DNA from: Corynebacterium curieae
Lineage (GTDB): Bacteria; Actinomycetota; Actinomycetes; Mycobacteriales; Mycobacteriaceae
Direction of reading: 5' to 3'
Length of the DNA stretch: 33,015 bases
Assembly: GCF_027570035.1 (NCBI RefSeq)
Contig: NZ_JAKMUU010000012.1
Coordinates: 1-33,015, forward strand
Shown one piece after another: positions 1 through 10,708 of the stretch. The number at the start of each line of letters is the position of its first letter. Within the stretch, counting starts at the first letter, position 1. A program made the translations under genes and the position numbers. Below the pieces are notes generated by a model. The model was not told the origin of the DNA and did not search any database. It saw only the letters and a program-made list of their open reading frames with translations.

Positions 1-96
1 CGAAAGTAACCTCCCAGCTACCTCGCGGCGACCTGCAATAATCTAGCCCACCACAACCAAACAACACAAACCCGCAGGACAAGCCTTAAAAATGAA

Positions 97-134
97 AGAT
101 GACGCCCTTCCAACAAATGGAACGGACGTCATCT
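97..134 (-). terminator. Rho-independent terminator after tyrS
   Basis: An 8-bp inverted repeat AGATGACG/CGTCATCT (97-104 and 127-134) is extended by an inner TTCC/GGAA pairing. Read on the minus strand it is followed by a T-rich run (complement of 85-96). It lies 8 bases beyond the tyrS stop codon, so it should end the Trm112-tyrS transcript. Nothing else is recognisable in bases 1-96. Confidence 0.8.
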
Positions 135-142
135 ACCGCTGT

Positions 143-1402
143 TTAGCTCAACTTAGCGCCAGCGAAGTTCTTCTTGCCTCGGCGCAGCACCAGCCAACTT
201 CCGTAAAGGAGGTCTTCCGCAGACGGTTCCCACTCGGCTGATTCGATGCGCTGGTTATTGACGTAAGCTCCGCCCTCCTTGATGGTGCGGCGAGCTGCTC
301 CCTTGGAATCTGCCAGGCCGCTGGCTACCAGAAGGTCGACGATGGTGCGCGGTTCGCCAGCGGCAATTTCTGCGACGCTGGTTTCAGATAGTGCGCCGGC
401 AAGAGTCTTCTCGTCCAGCTCAGAAAGTTCCGCCTTGCCAAAGAGCGCTTGAGCGGCAAGCTCGACAGCCTTAGTTGCCTCTTCACCATGAACCAGATCG
501 GTCATCTCTTGTGCCAGGCGGCGCTGCGCTGCGCGCTTGTACGGCTCTGCTTCCACGGCGTGCTCGTATTCGGCGATTTCCTCCTGCGTTAAGAAGGTAA
601 ACCAGCGCAGGTAGTCGATGACTACAGAGTCACCAGCATTGAGGAAATATTGGTACCAAGAGTAAGCGGACGTCTTTTCCGGATCGAGCCATAGTTTGCC
701 GCCACCGGTGGACTTGCCGAACTTCTGGCCGGAGGCGTCGGTAACCAGCGGCACGGTAAGGCCGTGCACCTTGGCACCGTCCACGCGACGGTTGAGGTCA
801 ACACCGGAGACAATGTTGCCCCACTGGTCACCGCCGCCTATCTGCAATACGCAGTCGCGTTCGCGGCGAAGCTGCACGAAGTCATTGGACTGCAGGAGCA
901 TGTAGGAAAACTCGGTATAGGAAATGCCGTCGCCTTCGAGGCGCCGCTTGACGGTATCGCGGTCCAACATCGTGTTGAGGGAGAAGTTCTTTCCCACATC
1001 ACGCAAGAAGTCAATGACGGACATGTTCATGGTCCAATCCGCGTTATTGACCATGGTGGCAGCTTGCTCGCCGTCGAAGTCGATGAAGCGACGCAATTGG
1101 CTCTTGATGGCGTCAAGGTTATGCGCCAAGTCTTCCTCACTAAGCATGGAGCGCTCGCCGACGTCGCGCGGATCGCCTATGAAACCTGTCGCGCCACCTG
1201 CCAGGGCGATCGGGTGGTGCCCAGCCTTCTGGAAGCGGCGCAGCATGATAAGCGGGACCAAGTGGCCGGCGTGGAGTGAATCACCGGTTGGGTCAAAGCC
1301 GCAGTACAAAGCGATAGGTTTCTCGCATGCCTCGCGGAGGGCTTCAAGATCTGTGGACTGGTTAATCAGCCCGCGCCATTGCAGTTCATCGATGATATTC
1401 AT
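143..1402 (-). CDS. tyrS: Tyrosyl-tRNA synthetase
   Basis: Cytoplasmic class I aminoacyl-tRNA synthetase that attaches tyrosine to tRNA-Tyr. The 419-residue length is normal for the bacterial enzyme. Visible signatures are the HIGH-type motif HAGH at residues 44-47, the tyrosine-pocket blocks Y162 to Q171 and GGGDQWGNI at 189-197, the KMSKS-type motif KFGKS at 227-231, and a C-terminal S4 RNA-binding domain from about 355 to the end. The ATG start fits the conserved N-terminus, but its Shine-Dalgarno is weak (GAAAG about 9 nt upstream). It lies 24 nt downstream of the small Trm112-like gene, so the two are probably co-transcribed from the promoter at 1608-1613. No truncation or missing catalytic motif is seen. 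Confidence 0.97.
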   Translation of the reverse strand: MNIIDELQWRGLINQSTDLEALREACEKPIALYCGFDPTGDSLHAGHLVPLIMLRRFQKAGHHPIALAGGATGFIGDPRDVGERSMLSEEDLAHNLDAIKSQLRRFIDFDGEQAATMVNNADWTMNMSVIDFLRDVGKNFSLNTMLDRDTVKRRLEGDGISYTEFSYMLLQSNDFVQLRRERDCVLQIGGGDQWGNIVSGVDLNRRVDGAKVHGLTVPLVTDASGQKFGKSTGGGKLWLDPEKTSAYSWYQYFLNAGDSVVIDYLRWFTFLTQEEIAEYEHAVEAEPYKRAAQRRLAQEMTDLVHGEEATKAVELAAQALFGKAELSELDEKTLAGALSETSVAEIAAGEPRTIVDLLVASGLADSKGAARRTIKEGGAYVNNQRIESAEWEPSAEDLLYGSWLVLRRGKKNFAGAKLS

Positions 1403-1426
1403 GGAAGGTCTTTCTCAAGTTCGAAG

Positions 1427-1600
1427 TTAAGCTGGCCATTTCTGGGCGTGGTCTACAAGCATGACTGGGATGTCATCCTCAATGGGATAGGCAATGCCCA
1501 GCCGCTCGTTGACGAGGACCTGTTTTTGTTCCAGATATGTCAAAGGGCCCTTGTCTTGCGGGCAGACAAGGACCTCTAGCAACTTCGGGTCAAGACTCAT
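1427..1600 (-). CDS. Trm112-like small protein (57 aa)
   Basis: A 57-residue protein beginning MSLDPKLLEVLVCPQDKGPL, matching the Trm112/YcaR family. Members are small, often zinc-binding proteins; eukaryotic and archaeal Trm112 activates methyltransferases, while the bacterial role is poorly defined. Only the first cysteine of the usual CPxC knuckle is present (C13, with D at the second position), so zinc binding is doubtful. The C-terminal half keeps the family pattern of a hydrophobic strand, then AYPI and DIPVML. It is the first gene of the transcription unit with tyrS, 24 nt apart. The ATG sits exactly 7 nt after a TAAGAT -10 box and lacks a Shine-Dalgarno, so the message is probably leaderless. 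The family is clear; the function is not. Confidence 0.85.
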   Translation of the reverse strand: MSLDPKLLEVLVCPQDKGPLTYLEQKQVLVNERLGIAYPIEDDIPVMLVDHAQKWPA

Positions 1601-1607
1601 GCGTCAT

Positions 1608-1613
1608 ATCTTA
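1608..1613 (-). promoter_or_regulatory. -10 box of the Trm112-tyrS unit (leaderless)
   Basis: TAAGAT on the minus strand, followed by exactly 7 nt and then the ATG at 1600. This places transcription start at or next to the A of the start codon. No convincing -35 hexamer was identified. Confidence 0.6.
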
Positions 1614-1656
1614 GCGGGTAGCGGGAGAAGTTGGATCCCTCTACCCCACCTTGGCC

Positions 1657-2694
1657 TTAGAGCAGGGACGGAACATTAGCAACCAAGGAGAAGAGATCCT
1701 TGGGGTCATCCGGGTTGGCAATGATGTCAATCTCAGACTCCAAGTCGGTACCCTTAACCGAATCGCGCAGGTAGCGCAGTGCGGAGAAGTCATTGATGGC
1801 GAATCCGACGTCATCGAAAAGCGTGATCTGCTCATCGTCATCGCGGCCGGTGGCCTGACCGGTGAGCACCTGGTAGAACTCGACAACCGGGAAGTTCTCC
1901 GGCTTCTGCTGGATTTCGCCCTCGATGCGGGTCTGCTCTGGGAACTCTACGAAGACCTTGGACTTGTCCAGAATGGAGCTCTCCAGCTCGGTCTTACCTG
2001 GGCAGTCACCGCCGACGGCATTGAGGTGGACGCCTGGGGCGACGTGGCGTTCGGCCAGAATCTGGTTCTGAGCCTTGTCTGCGGTGCAGGTGGTAATGAT
2101 ATCTGCGCCCAAGACCGCCTCGTCGACACTGGAGCAGGCGGTGATATTAAAGCCCAGTGGCTCAAGGTTGCGCTTGAACTTTTCTACCGCCTCAGGGTCA
2201 ATGTCATAAATCGTGATGTCCTCAATGCCCATGACGCCGCGGAATCCGAGTGCCTGGAACTCGGACTGGGAGCCGGCACCGACCATGGCCATGCGCTTGG
2301 AGTCCTTGCGAGCCAAGTGCTTAGCCACCATGGCGGAGGTGGCAGCGGTCCGCAGTGCGGTAAGCAGCGTCATTTCGGCCTCGAAGGTGGGGTAACCATT
2401 GTCGACGTCGGCAAGCACGCCAAAAGCAGTAACCGTCTGGAATCCTCGCGCCGGATTAGATGGGTGACCGTTGACGTACTTGAAGGAGTACTCCTTGCCA
2501 TTGGAAGTAGGCATAAGCTCGATAACGCCGAACGGAGTGTGGGAGGCAACGCGTGGAATCTTGTCAAAGCGCTCCCACTCGCGGTAGTCCGCCTCGAAAT
2601 AGTCCACCATCCCGGTAATGATGTTTTCTACGCCTTCGCGCTGAATCCAACGCGCCATATTTTCTACGTCTACAAATTTAACTGCGTGATTCAT
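1657..2694 (-). CDS. ocd: Ornithine cyclodeaminase
   Basis: Converts L-ornithine to L-proline and ammonia using bound NAD. The 345-residue protein belongs to the ornithine cyclodeaminase/mu-crystallin family and resembles the Pseudomonas-type enzyme: FKYVNGHP (71-78) carries the substrate-contacting lysine, GAGSQ (139-143) is the dinucleotide-binding loop, and NAVGGDCPGKTEL (from 225) carries the catalytic aspartate D230; DVGFAINDFSALRYL lies near the C-terminus. A TTG one codon upstream could extend it, but the ATG at 2694 has AAGGA 6 nt before it. The stop of the permease gene lies 12 nt upstream, so the two form an operon. Its place beside the arginine operon fits a role in disposing of ornithine or making proline. 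Other family members act on other amino acids, so the exact substrate is inferred. Confidence 0.88.
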   Translation of the reverse strand: MNHAVKFVDVENMARWIQREGVENIITGMVDYFEADYREWERFDKIPRVASHTPFGVIELMPTSNGKEYSFKYVNGHPSNPARGFQTVTAFGVLADVDNGYPTFEAEMTLLTALRTAATSAMVAKHLARKDSKRMAMVGAGSQSEFQALGFRGVMGIEDITIYDIDPEAVEKFKRNLEPLGFNITACSSVDEAVLGADIITTCTADKAQNQILAERHVAPGVHLNAVGGDCPGKTELESSILDKSKVFVEFPEQTRIEGEIQQKPENFPVVEFYQVLTGQATGRDDDEQITLFDDVGFAINDFSALRYLRDSVKGTDLESEIDIIANPDDPKDLFSLVANVPSLL

Positions 2695-2706
2695 CAAAGT
2701 TCCTTT

Positions 2707-4224
2707 CTAGTTCTTTGGGTGAAGATCTGTTTGCGGTGCGGCCGGGAAGCTAGATGTTGGCAGGTGCTTTGCCTTCCTCTCTTCCGCGATTGCGCGGATC
2801 CGGTCGCGCCATGCGTACCACATTGCCGTAAAGACCGGAACGAGGAGCAGGGTCGATGCGAGCGCATAGGTACCAATTGGATAGTCAAAGGCCATCAAGA
2901 CAATGACCAAGCCAATGAATACGAGCACGGCCCAGTCACCGCCTTGACCGAATGGCGAACGGTATCCCGGCCGGGTGTAGCGCCCGCTTTTGGATAGGTG
3001 CACAAACTTTAGATGCGATAGCGCAACCGCAGCCCATGAGGCGAGTGTGCCCAGCGCCGCTAGGTTGAGAACGATTTCGAACGCCATCTCCGGCACAACG
3101 TAATTGAGGAATACACCGACCAAGCCCACAATTGCTGCCATTACGATGCCGCCATAAGGAACGCCCGACTTAGACATGCGGGCACCGAAATTCGGACCAG
3201 AGCCCGAGGTGGACAAGTTGTACATGATGCGCCCAGTGGAATAGAGCCCAGCGTTCAGCGAGGAAATCGCGGCAGTAATAACCACTAGCTGAAAGATCGG
3301 GGCGGCTGCGCCGACGCCCAAGGATTCAAAGAAGGTGACAAACGGCGATACTTCCGCAACGTAGTTGGTATATGGCAGAACCAGCGTCAACAGCAGTACG
3401 GAGCCAAAATAGAAAACCAAGATGCGCATAAGCACGTTGTTGACGGCGCGCGGGATGTGCTTTTCAACGTTCTTCGTTTCACCGGAAGTGGTACCGACTA
3501 GCTCGATGCCGGCATAAGCAAAGACAACACCCTGCACGACGATCACCGCAGGCATAAGACCATTGGGCAGCCATCCTCCGGTTTCGGAAATAAGGCTGAA
3601 CCCGGTTGGGGCGCCGCTCGGATGCCCAAAGATGAGGACACCGATGGCCACCAGCATGAAGATAATCAGCGCCACGATTTTGATCAGGGAGAACCAGTAT
3701 TCGAGCTCGCCAAATATCTTCACCGAGAGCATATTGAAAACAAGAATGCTGCAAATAACGACGAGGGCTAGAGCCCACTGCGGAATGGAATCAAGCCACG
3801 AAGTGTACTGGCTGAACCACTTGATGTAGATGGCCACTGCGGTGCCGTCTGCAACCAAGGTCATGGCCCAATTGCCCCAATATAGCCAGCCGGTAACAAA
3901 AGCGGTCTTCTCGCCATAGAACTCACGGGCATAGGAGACAAAAGAGCCGGAGCTGGGACGGTAGACGATGAGCTCGCCTAGAGAACGAAGGATGATATAG
4001 CCGAAGAAACCGCAAATGAGGTACAGCACCGCGAGGAAGGGCCCAGCCGTTTGCAGGCGGCTGCCCGTGCCCAGAAGAAAGCCGGTGCCAATTGCAGAAC
4101 CTATGGCAATCATCTGCAGCTGGCGATTGCCCATTCCCTTCTGCAGCCCGTGGTCTTCCGAGGCGAATACCGCCTTCTCATTCTCGTGCGGCCCAGCGGT
4201 GGGCGGTGGAGAATTTACAGTCAT
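2707..4224 (-). CDS. APC-family amino-acid permease
   Basis: A 505-residue integral membrane transporter of the amino acid-polyamine-organocation superfamily, AnsP/CycA/GabP-like branch. The N-terminal block GMGNRQLQMIAIGSAIGTGF (about 30-49) is the family's conserved first helix, and about twelve hydrophobic segments follow. The short hydrophilic N- and C-termini are probably cytoplasmic. These carriers import amino acids by proton symport, but substrate cannot be read from sequence alone; similarity in the first helices is closest to asparagine or D-alanine/glycine carriers. The gene is first in a two-gene unit with ocd (12 nt apart), so import of ornithine, arginine or a proline-related amino acid is a reasonable inference. 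The ATG is preceded by AAAGGA about 11 nt upstream. Confidence 0.88.
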   Translation of the reverse strand: MTVNSPPPTAGPHENEKAVFASEDHGLQKGMGNRQLQMIAIGSAIGTGFLLGTGSRLQTAGPFLAVLYLICGFFGYIILRSLGELIVYRPSSGSFVSYAREFYGEKTAFVTGWLYWGNWAMTLVADGTAVAIYIKWFSQYTSWLDSIPQWALALVVICSILVFNMLSVKIFGELEYWFSLIKIVALIIFMLVAIGVLIFGHPSGAPTGFSLISETGGWLPNGLMPAVIVVQGVVFAYAGIELVGTTSGETKNVEKHIPRAVNNVLMRILVFYFGSVLLLTLVLPYTNYVAEVSPFVTFFESLGVGAAAPIFQLVVITAAISSLNAGLYSTGRIMYNLSTSGSGPNFGARMSKSGVPYGGIVMAAIVGLVGVFLNYVVPEMAFEIVLNLAALGTLASWAAVALSHLKFVHLSKSGRYTRPGYRSPFGQGGDWAVLVFIGLVIVLMAFDYPIGTYALASTLLLVPVFTAMWYAWRDRIRAIAEERKAKHLPTSSFPAAPQTDLHPKN

Positions 4225-4390
4225 TGGGGAGATCGTCCTTTCATTACCCGGAATGCGTTTACTGGGTCACATTCTCTGGCAAATGTTAACGCACCTCACT
4301 GTAATGCACGTCACCGTTACCCCCGTTATGTTGAACAAACCAGTTCGCAGGTTGAGAAAAGAGGTCAGTCCCCCTACCCCCATTGCAAGA
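4225..4390 (-). promoter_or_regulatory. Upstream region of permease-ocd unit
   Basis: This gap between the argH terminator and the permease start must hold the promoter of permease-ocd. I see an imperfect dyad ACATT-8 nt-AATGT near 4270-4290 and GTAA/TTAC arms near 4300-4322, either of which could be a regulator site, but no clear -35/-10 pair. The site calls are weak. Confidence 0.3.
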
Positions 4391-4425
4391 CATAAAAGAA
4401 CCGCATGGCCATAGACCATGCGGTT
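4391..4425 (-). terminator. Rho-independent terminator after argH
   Basis: A perfect 10-bp inverted repeat AACCGCATGG/CCATGCGGTT (4399-4408 and 4416-4425) with a 7-nt loop. On the minus strand it is followed by CTTTTATG. It lies 18 nt past the argH stop and ends the argGH transcript. Confidence 0.88.
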
Positions 4426-4443
4426 ACTACGATGCTGGGACGA

Positions 4444-5880
<1,437 letters not shown>

Positions 5881-7101
5881 CTACTTCTGAGCGCTGGTAG
5901 GGAAACCGCCGTCGCGGTCACGCTGGTTGGAAATCTGAGTGGACAGGCCGTGGAGCTGCACAAAGCCCTTTGCGGCAGTCTGGTCGAAGGTATCGCCAGT
6001 ATCATAAGTAGCCAGGTCAAAGGAGTACAGCGACTGGCCAGAACGGCGTCCGGTGACCGTGGCGGTGCCGGCGTGCATGCTCAGGCGAATATCGCCGGTG
6101 ACGTTTTCCTGAGACTCCTCAATGAAGGCATCCAGGGAACGCTTCAGCGGCGAATGCCACAGTCCGTCATAAACTTCTTCGGACCAACGGGCATCGGTCA
6201 AGCGCTTGTAGCGAGCCAGCTCGCGCTCTACAGTGACATCCTCCAGCGCCTCGTGCGCCTGGATAAGAACCATTGCGCCTGGGGCCTCATAGACCTCGCG
6301 GGACTTAATGCCCACCAACCGATCCTCCACCATGTCGAGGCGGCCAATGCCCTGGGTGCCTGCCCGGCGGTTAACCTCTTCAATGATCTGCAGCGGGGAC
6401 TTCTTTTGCCCATCAACAGCTACCGGAATGCCCTTTTCAAAGGAGATGATGATCTCATCTGGAGCATTGCCCAAGCCGGGATCCTCGGTGTAGGCATAGA
6501 GATCCTTTGTCGGCGGATTCCACAGATCCTCCAGGAAGCCGGTTTCTACGGCGCGGCCCCACAGATTCTGGTCGATAGAAAATGGGGAGGACGCGGACTG
6601 CTCAATGGGCAGATTAATTTCCTCGGCGAAGGCGATCGCCTTATCGCGCGTCCATGCATAGTCACGTGCTGGGGCAATAATTTCCAGGGAAGGGTCCTGG
6701 GCACGGAAGGACACCTCAAAACGAACCTGGTCATTGCCCTTACCGGTGCAACCGTGGGAGACGTGCGTGCCGCCGAATTCCTGGGCTGCCTCTACGAGAT
6801 GCTTGGTAATAAGCGGACGAGAGATTGCCGATACCAACGGGTACTGCTTCATGTACATGCCGTTGGCCTTGATGGTGGGAACGCAGTAGTTTTCTGCGAA
6901 CTCATCCTTGGCATCAATGACGATGGATTCCACGGCACCGCAGTCCAGCGCGCGCTGGCGTACGGATTCCATGTCCTCGCCGCCTTGGCCCAAATCTAGG
7001 GATACGGCTACGACATCGCCCCCGGTCATTTTTGCCAAGTACGGGATGGCAACAGAAGTATCAAGGCCACCGGAGTAGGCCAGAACTACGCGTGCGGACA
7101 T
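5881..7101 (-). CDS. argG: Argininosuccinate synthase
   Basis: Joins citrulline and aspartate in an ATP-dependent step to form argininosuccinate. The 406-residue protein has the N-type ATP pyrophosphatase P-loop AYSGGLDTS at 8-16 and the conserved [14 protein letters not shown] block, both typical of ArgG. The ATG is preceded by AAGGAG at a 7-nt spacing. An 80-nt gap separates it from argR and contains a good sigma-A-type promoter, so argGH forms its own transcription unit. In Corynebacterium glutamicum argG is also known to have a promoter separate from that of argC. The frame is intact with no missing motifs. Confidence 0.97.
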   Translation of the reverse strand: MSARVVLAYSGGLDTSVAIPYLAKMTGGDVVAVSLDLGQGGEDMESVRQRALDCGAVESIVIDAKDEFAENYCVPTIKANGMYMKQYPLVSAISRPLITKHLVEAAQEFGGTHVSHGCTGKGNDQVRFEVSFRAQDPSLEIIAPARDYAWTRDKAIAFAEEINLPIEQSASSPFSIDQNLWGRAVETGFLEDLWNPPTKDLYAYTEDPGLGNAPDEIIISFEKGIPVAVDGQKKSPLQIIEEVNRRAGTQGIGRLDMVEDRLVGIKSREVYEAPGAMVLIQAHEALEDVTVERELARYKRLTDARWSEEVYDGLWHSPLKRSLDAFIEESQENVTGDIRLSMHAGTATVTGRRSGQSLYSFDLATYDTGDTFDQTAAKGFVQLHGLSTQISNQRDRDGGFPTSAQK

Positions 7102-7145
7102 GGAAAATCTCCTTAATCTTTTGGAAAGAATTCAGCTAAGTACAT

Positions 7146-7173
7146 ATTATACGAGATGGCCGGTAAATGCCAA
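7146..7173 (-). promoter_or_regulatory. argG promoter
   Basis: On the minus strand, TTGGCA (7168-7173) and a consensus TATAAT (7146-7151) are separated by 16 nt. The predicted start leaves a leader of about 38 nt before argG. A CTGAATTC stretch (7128-7135 region) just downstream resembles half of an ARG box and also resembles CTGAATAA upstream of argC, so ArgR control is plausible but not proven. Confidence 0.75.
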
Positions 7174-7181
7174 CGCGGTCT

Positions 7182-7664
7182 TTAAATATTTCGAGTGGTT
7201 AGCGTTACCGCCAGATCTGCGCCAGTCACGCCCTCGCGCGCTAATACGAAAATGGTGTCATCACCAGCAATACAACCAATGACATCGTGCAAACCTACCC
7301 TGTCAATGAAACTAGCGAGGTACTGGGCAGCGCCCGCTGGGGTGCGCAGCATTGCAATATTGCCGGAAGAATCGTGAGACACCACCAATTCATCCAGCAT
7401 ACGACGCAACTTTTCCCGCGGCCCGCCCACCTGGTCCTCGAACTGCTCCAATTCACCGCCGACCACATAAAAGGAACGCCCGCCGTCACGCTTGATCTTT
7501 CTCGCACCCAGTTCATCCAAGTCTCGCGACAAGGTGGCCTGCGTGATGTCTATCCCGTCTGCAAGAAGCAGCTCCGACAATTGCACCTGGCTGGTAACGC
7601 GATTGCGATCCAAAATCTCTAGGATTTTGGCCTGCCGAGCATTACGGGTGGTCGGGGTGTTCAT
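7182..7664 (-). CDS. argR: Arginine repressor ArgR
   Basis: Hexameric transcription regulator that binds ARG boxes when arginine is bound. The 160-residue protein has the N-terminal winged helix-turn-helix with [20 protein letters not shown] (about 40-59) and the C-terminal arginine-binding and oligomerisation domain with GDDTI (134-138). The ATG is 3 nt after the argF stop, and its Shine-Dalgarno AAGGAG lies inside the last argF codons, so it is translationally linked to argF. It is the last gene of the argC-led unit, so it would probably control its own operon. Premature termination in argF could reduce its expression through polarity. Confidence 0.95.
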   Translation of the reverse strand: MNTPTTRNARQAKILEILDRNRVTSQVQLSELLLADGIDITQATLSRDLDELGARKIKRDGGRSFYVVGGELEQFEDQVGGPREKLRRMLDELVVSHDSSGNIAMLRTPAGAAQYLASFIDRVGLHDVIGCIAGDDTIFVLAREGVTGADLAVTLTTRNI

Positions 7665-7667
7665 TAC

Positions 7668-8588
7668 TTAGTTGATCTCCTTATTTATTCCGAGCAACCA
7701 GACAAGAAGCGCCTTCTGCGCGTGCAAGCGGTTTTCCGCTTCATCAAAGACTCGCGACTGTGGGCCATCAATAACCTCAGCCGTGACCTCATTTCCGCGG
7801 TACGCCGGCAAACAATGTAAGAATATTGCATCATCATTTGCTTTGCTCATTAAGGTCGAATCAACCTGATAAGGAAGGAACGGCGTGCGCCTATCGCGGC
7901 CATCGTTTTCCTGGCCCATCGAAATCCAGGTATCGGTAATGACAACGTCTGCCCCCTTTACCTCATCAACATCGTCAGTAATGGTGATGTTGCCGCGCTT
8001 GCGCGCGCGGTCGACAAATTCTTGGCGCGGCTGGAATCCCTCGGGCGCGATAATAGAGACGTCCATGCCTGCGGTGGCAAAACCGATCATGTAAGAGTTG
8101 GCCATATTATTGTCACCATCCCCTAGGTAGACGGCCTTTCGGCCGCGCAACTCACCAAAGTTCTCACGGCAGGTCAGAAGGTCAGCAAGGATCTGGCAGG
8201 GATGCAGGTCGTCGGAAAGCGCATTGACCAAAGGCACAGTGGTTGTCTCTGCCATCTCGAGGAGATTGGCGTGGTCAAAAGTACGCCAAACAATAGCTTC
8301 CACATAACGCGACAGCACCGCCGCAGTATCTTGATAGGACTCCCCCTTGCCCATCTGGGTCGTGGAGGTACCAACGGTGATGGCGCGACCTCCCATATTG
8401 GCCACAGCGGTCTCGAACGAAAAGCGCGTGCGCGTGGACGTCTTATCAAAAAGCACGGCCACGGTCTTGGGACCGTCCAAAGGGCGCTCTACGAAGGGCT
8501 CCTTCTTTAACTCTTCTGCTAAATCAAGGATGGTTGCTTGTTCCTAGGGGCTGATGTCATCATCAGCTAAAAAGTGTCGCAGGCTCAT
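7668..8588 (-). pseudogene. argF: Ornithine carbamoyltransferase, interrupted by TAG at codon 15
   Basis: Normally transfers a carbamoyl group to ornithine to give citrulline. The natural start is the ATG at 8588, which overlaps the argD stop as ATGA and opens [14 protein letters not shown]. Codon 15 (8544-8546) is TAG, and the same frame then continues [17 protein letters not shown] and on to an intact enzyme: STRTR (51-55, carbamoyl-phosphate site), [15 protein letters not shown] and HCLPAYRG. The full frame is 306 codons, near the usual length of about 310-320. The only open frame without the stop begins at a TTG at 8480 (codon 37); an AGGAG-like stretch is 18 nt away, too far for a normal ribosome site, and the N-terminal helix would be lost. 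Either a recent nonsense mutation or a base-call error is possible; a restart or readthrough is less likely. Confidence 0.8.
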
Positions 8589-9763
8589 GCCAGTTCCTCC
8601 AATATAGTCCGGAGCGTGTTCAGTGCTGTATCAAGTTCGTGCTGGGAGATAATCAAAGGCGGGGTTAAGCGGAGGACATTCTCCTTAGGTGCATTGAGAA
8701 TGAGTCCCTTTTCCAGCCCGCCGCGCACGGCCTGCTTTGCCACCGGTGCATTTAATACAACTCCCAGCATAAGGCCTCGGCCGCGCACGTGGTCCACATT
8801 CGGCAGATTTTCTAGCTTTTGGCGCAGATAATCCCCCTTGCGGGTAACTTCCGCAAGAAATTCCGCATCCACGGTGTCAAGGACTACATTGGCCGCAGCG
8901 CAGGCCACGGGGTTGCCGCCAAAGGTAGTGCCATGAGTGCCGGGCGTAAATAGGTCTCTTGCTCGCCCTCGTGTAATCGTCGCACCGATCGGCACCCCAG
9001 CACCCAGCCCCTTCGCCATAGTGATGACATCCGGACGTACGCCTTCTATCTCGTGGGCGAAGAACGTCCCCGTGCGGCCCACACCCGTTTGGACTTCATC
9101 AACGATAAGCAATATGCCGTATTCTTCACATAGGTCGTTGACTTTCTGCATAAATCCGTCAGGTGCCGGTATAACCCCAGTTTCCCCCTGGATAGGCTCA
9201 AAAATGATGGCCGCAGTATCCTCCGGATTCAGCTCAACCAGCTGGCGTAGGTAGTCCGCGTCCCCAAAGGGATAAAACTCTACCCCACCCGGCAACGGGC
9301 GAAATGCGTTTTGCTTATCAGGCTGCCCCGTCAGAGCAAGGGAACCCATGGTTCGGCCATGAAAACCATGCTTAGCCGCAAGTATGCGGCGACGACCCGT
9401 CAAACGCGCAAGCTTAAATGCCGCCTCGTTTGCTTCCGCACCTGAGTTGCAAAAGAATACACGGGCGTTGACGTCTCCGACACGCTCAATGAGCTTCGCC
9501 CCCGCATCCAGTACGGGCTGAGTGGCAAAGAGATTTGAGGTATGAACCAGATTTTGCGCCTGGTGGTAAACCGCCTGCGCCACGTGCTCATTGCCATAGC
9601 CTAAGGCGTTCACCGCAATTCCTGCCAAAAGGTCAATATAAGAATTGCCCTTTTCATCGGTCAGCGTTGCCCCCTGTCCAGAGACTAGTCCTATAGGCGG
9701 GGTCCCATAAGTATCCACCAACGTCTCCCGCCACCGTTCGGTCAACATTTTTGCCTCGTTCAC
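8585..9763 (-). CDS. argD: Acetylornithine aminotransferase
   Basis: Pyridoxal-phosphate enzyme of class III aminotransferases that makes N-acetylornithine from N-acetylglutamate semialdehyde. It has 392 residues. The cofactor lysine is K251 in [13 protein letters not shown], with [12 protein letters not shown] (221-232) before it and the [10 protein letters not shown] block at 106-115. The start chosen is the GTG at 9763, which overlaps the argB stop as GTGA and has AAGGA upstream; an in-frame ATG at codon 6 is the alternative. Its own stop overlaps the argF start as ATGA. These overlaps show tight translational coupling through argB-argD-argF. Confidence 0.96.
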   Translation of the reverse strand: MNEAKMLTERWRETLVDTYGTPPIGLVSGQGATLTDEKGNSYIDLLAGIAVNALGYGNEHVAQAVYHQAQNLVHTSNLFATQPVLDAGAKLIERVGDVNARVFFCNSGAEANEAAFKLARLTGRRRILAAKHGFHGRTMGSLALTGQPDKQNAFRPLPGGVEFYPFGDADYLRQLVELNPEDTAAIIFEPIQGETGVIPAPDGFMQKVNDLCEEYGILLIVDEVQTGVGRTGTFFAHEIEGVRPDVITMAKGLGAGVPIGATITRGRARDLFTPGTHGTTFGGNPVACAAANVVLDTVDAEFLAEVTRKGDYLRQKLENLPNVDHVRGRGLMLGVVLNAPVAKQAVRGGLEKGLILNAPKENVLRLTPPLIISQHELDTALNTLRTILEELA

Positions 9764-10695
9764 GCCGCATCATCCTTCCTAAAGATTGTTCCTTCGGGAT
9801 AATCGTGTTTGTCATAGTCATTGGGCAGCACCATGGTGCCAATGCCACCCGGGGTTAAAAGTTCAAGGAGTACCGAGTGGCCAATCCGCCCATCGATAAC
9901 GTGCGCTGCGGACACACCTGCCTCTACTGCCTTTAAGCAAGACTCCATCTTGGGAATCATTCCCGAATCCAATCGTGGGAGAAGGCTGGCAAGTTGGCCG
10001 CATTCGATCTTGGAGACGAGGGACTCGCGATCCGGCCAATCCGTATAGAGTCCTTCCACGTTGGTGAGAATGACCAGGCGCTCCGCGCCTAGTGCGCTCG
10101 CTAAAGCACCGGCCGCGCTATCGGCATTAATGTTATAAATAGCCCCATCGTCGCCAGGAGCAATGGTGGAGACCACCGGGATGCGCCCTGCCTCAATGAT
10201 GTCCATTACGGCTGCTGGATTGACCTCTACGATATCTCCCACCATTCCGATATCGGTAAGCTCGCCATCGACGTCTACCAGCCGTTTCGTCGCACGGAAA
10301 AGGCCGGCGTCCTCGCCGGAGGTCCCCACCGCATAGGGCCCATGTGAGTTGATAAGGTTAACGAGACCACGTCCCACCTGCCCAAAGAGCACCATGCGCA
10401 CCACATCCATGATTTCCGGAGAAGTCACGCGGAAGCCTCCCTTAAACTCCCCCTCAATGCCCAGCCGGTGCAGCATGGAGTTGATCTGCGGACCGCCGCC
10501 GTGCACTACCACGGGCTTTGCTCCCACGGTGCGCAAAAAGACCATATCCGCTGCAAAAGCCGCCTTGAGTCGCTCATCCACCATGGCATTTCCGCCGTAT
10601 TTCACTACCACTATTGCGTCCCGATAGTGCTGCAGCCACGGGAGCGCATCGGCTAAAACGGTGGCGCGCTCTTGGTCGTTTAATCCACTCAACAT
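9760..10695 (-). CDS. argB: Acetylglutamate kinase
   Basis: Phosphorylates N-acetylglutamate, the second step of ornithine synthesis and the usual arginine feedback point in corynebacteria. The 311-residue protein has the amino-acid kinase fold: KYGGN (32-36), the GGGPQ nucleotide loop (66-70) and GFRVT (87-91). The N-terminal segment before the kinase fold (about 25 residues) is the kind of helix that mediates hexamer formation in arginine-sensitive enzymes. The frame stays open for 25 more codons upstream, but the ATG at 10695 has a very strong Shine-Dalgarno (GGAGGAGAGG) that begins at the argJ stop, so this start is preferred. Confidence 0.96.
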   Translation of the reverse strand: MLSGLNDQERATVLADALPWLQHYRDAIVVVKYGGNAMVDERLKAAFAADMVFLRTVGAKPVVVHGGGPQINSMLHRLGIEGEFKGGFRVTSPEIMDVVRMVLFGQVGRGLVNLINSHGPYAVGTSGEDAGLFRATKRLVDVDGELTDIGMVGDIVEVNPAAVMDIIEAGRIPVVSTIAPGDDGAIYNINADSAAGALASALGAERLVILTNVEGLYTDWPDRESLVSKIECGQLASLLPRLDSGMIPKMESCLKAVEAGVSAAHVIDGRIGHSVLLELLTPGGIGTMVLPNDYDKHDYPEGTIFRKDDAA

Positions 10696-10708
10696 TTTCC
10701 TCTCCTCC

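Noticed and set aside
1..96. A gene end or RNA gene at the left edge
   Set aside because: No motif, cloverleaf or reading frame could be supported in these bases.
1651..2997. Long plus-strand open frame opposite ocd and the permease
   Set aside because: It lies antisense to two genes with clear family motifs, has no recognisable domain or ribosome site, and is a shadow of their codon use.
8480..8588. argF starting at the TTG at 8480 as a genuine shorter gene
   Set aside because: The family N-terminus is encoded upstream up to the ATGA overlap with argD, and the TTG has no ribosome site at a normal distance, so an interrupted gene explains the sequence better.
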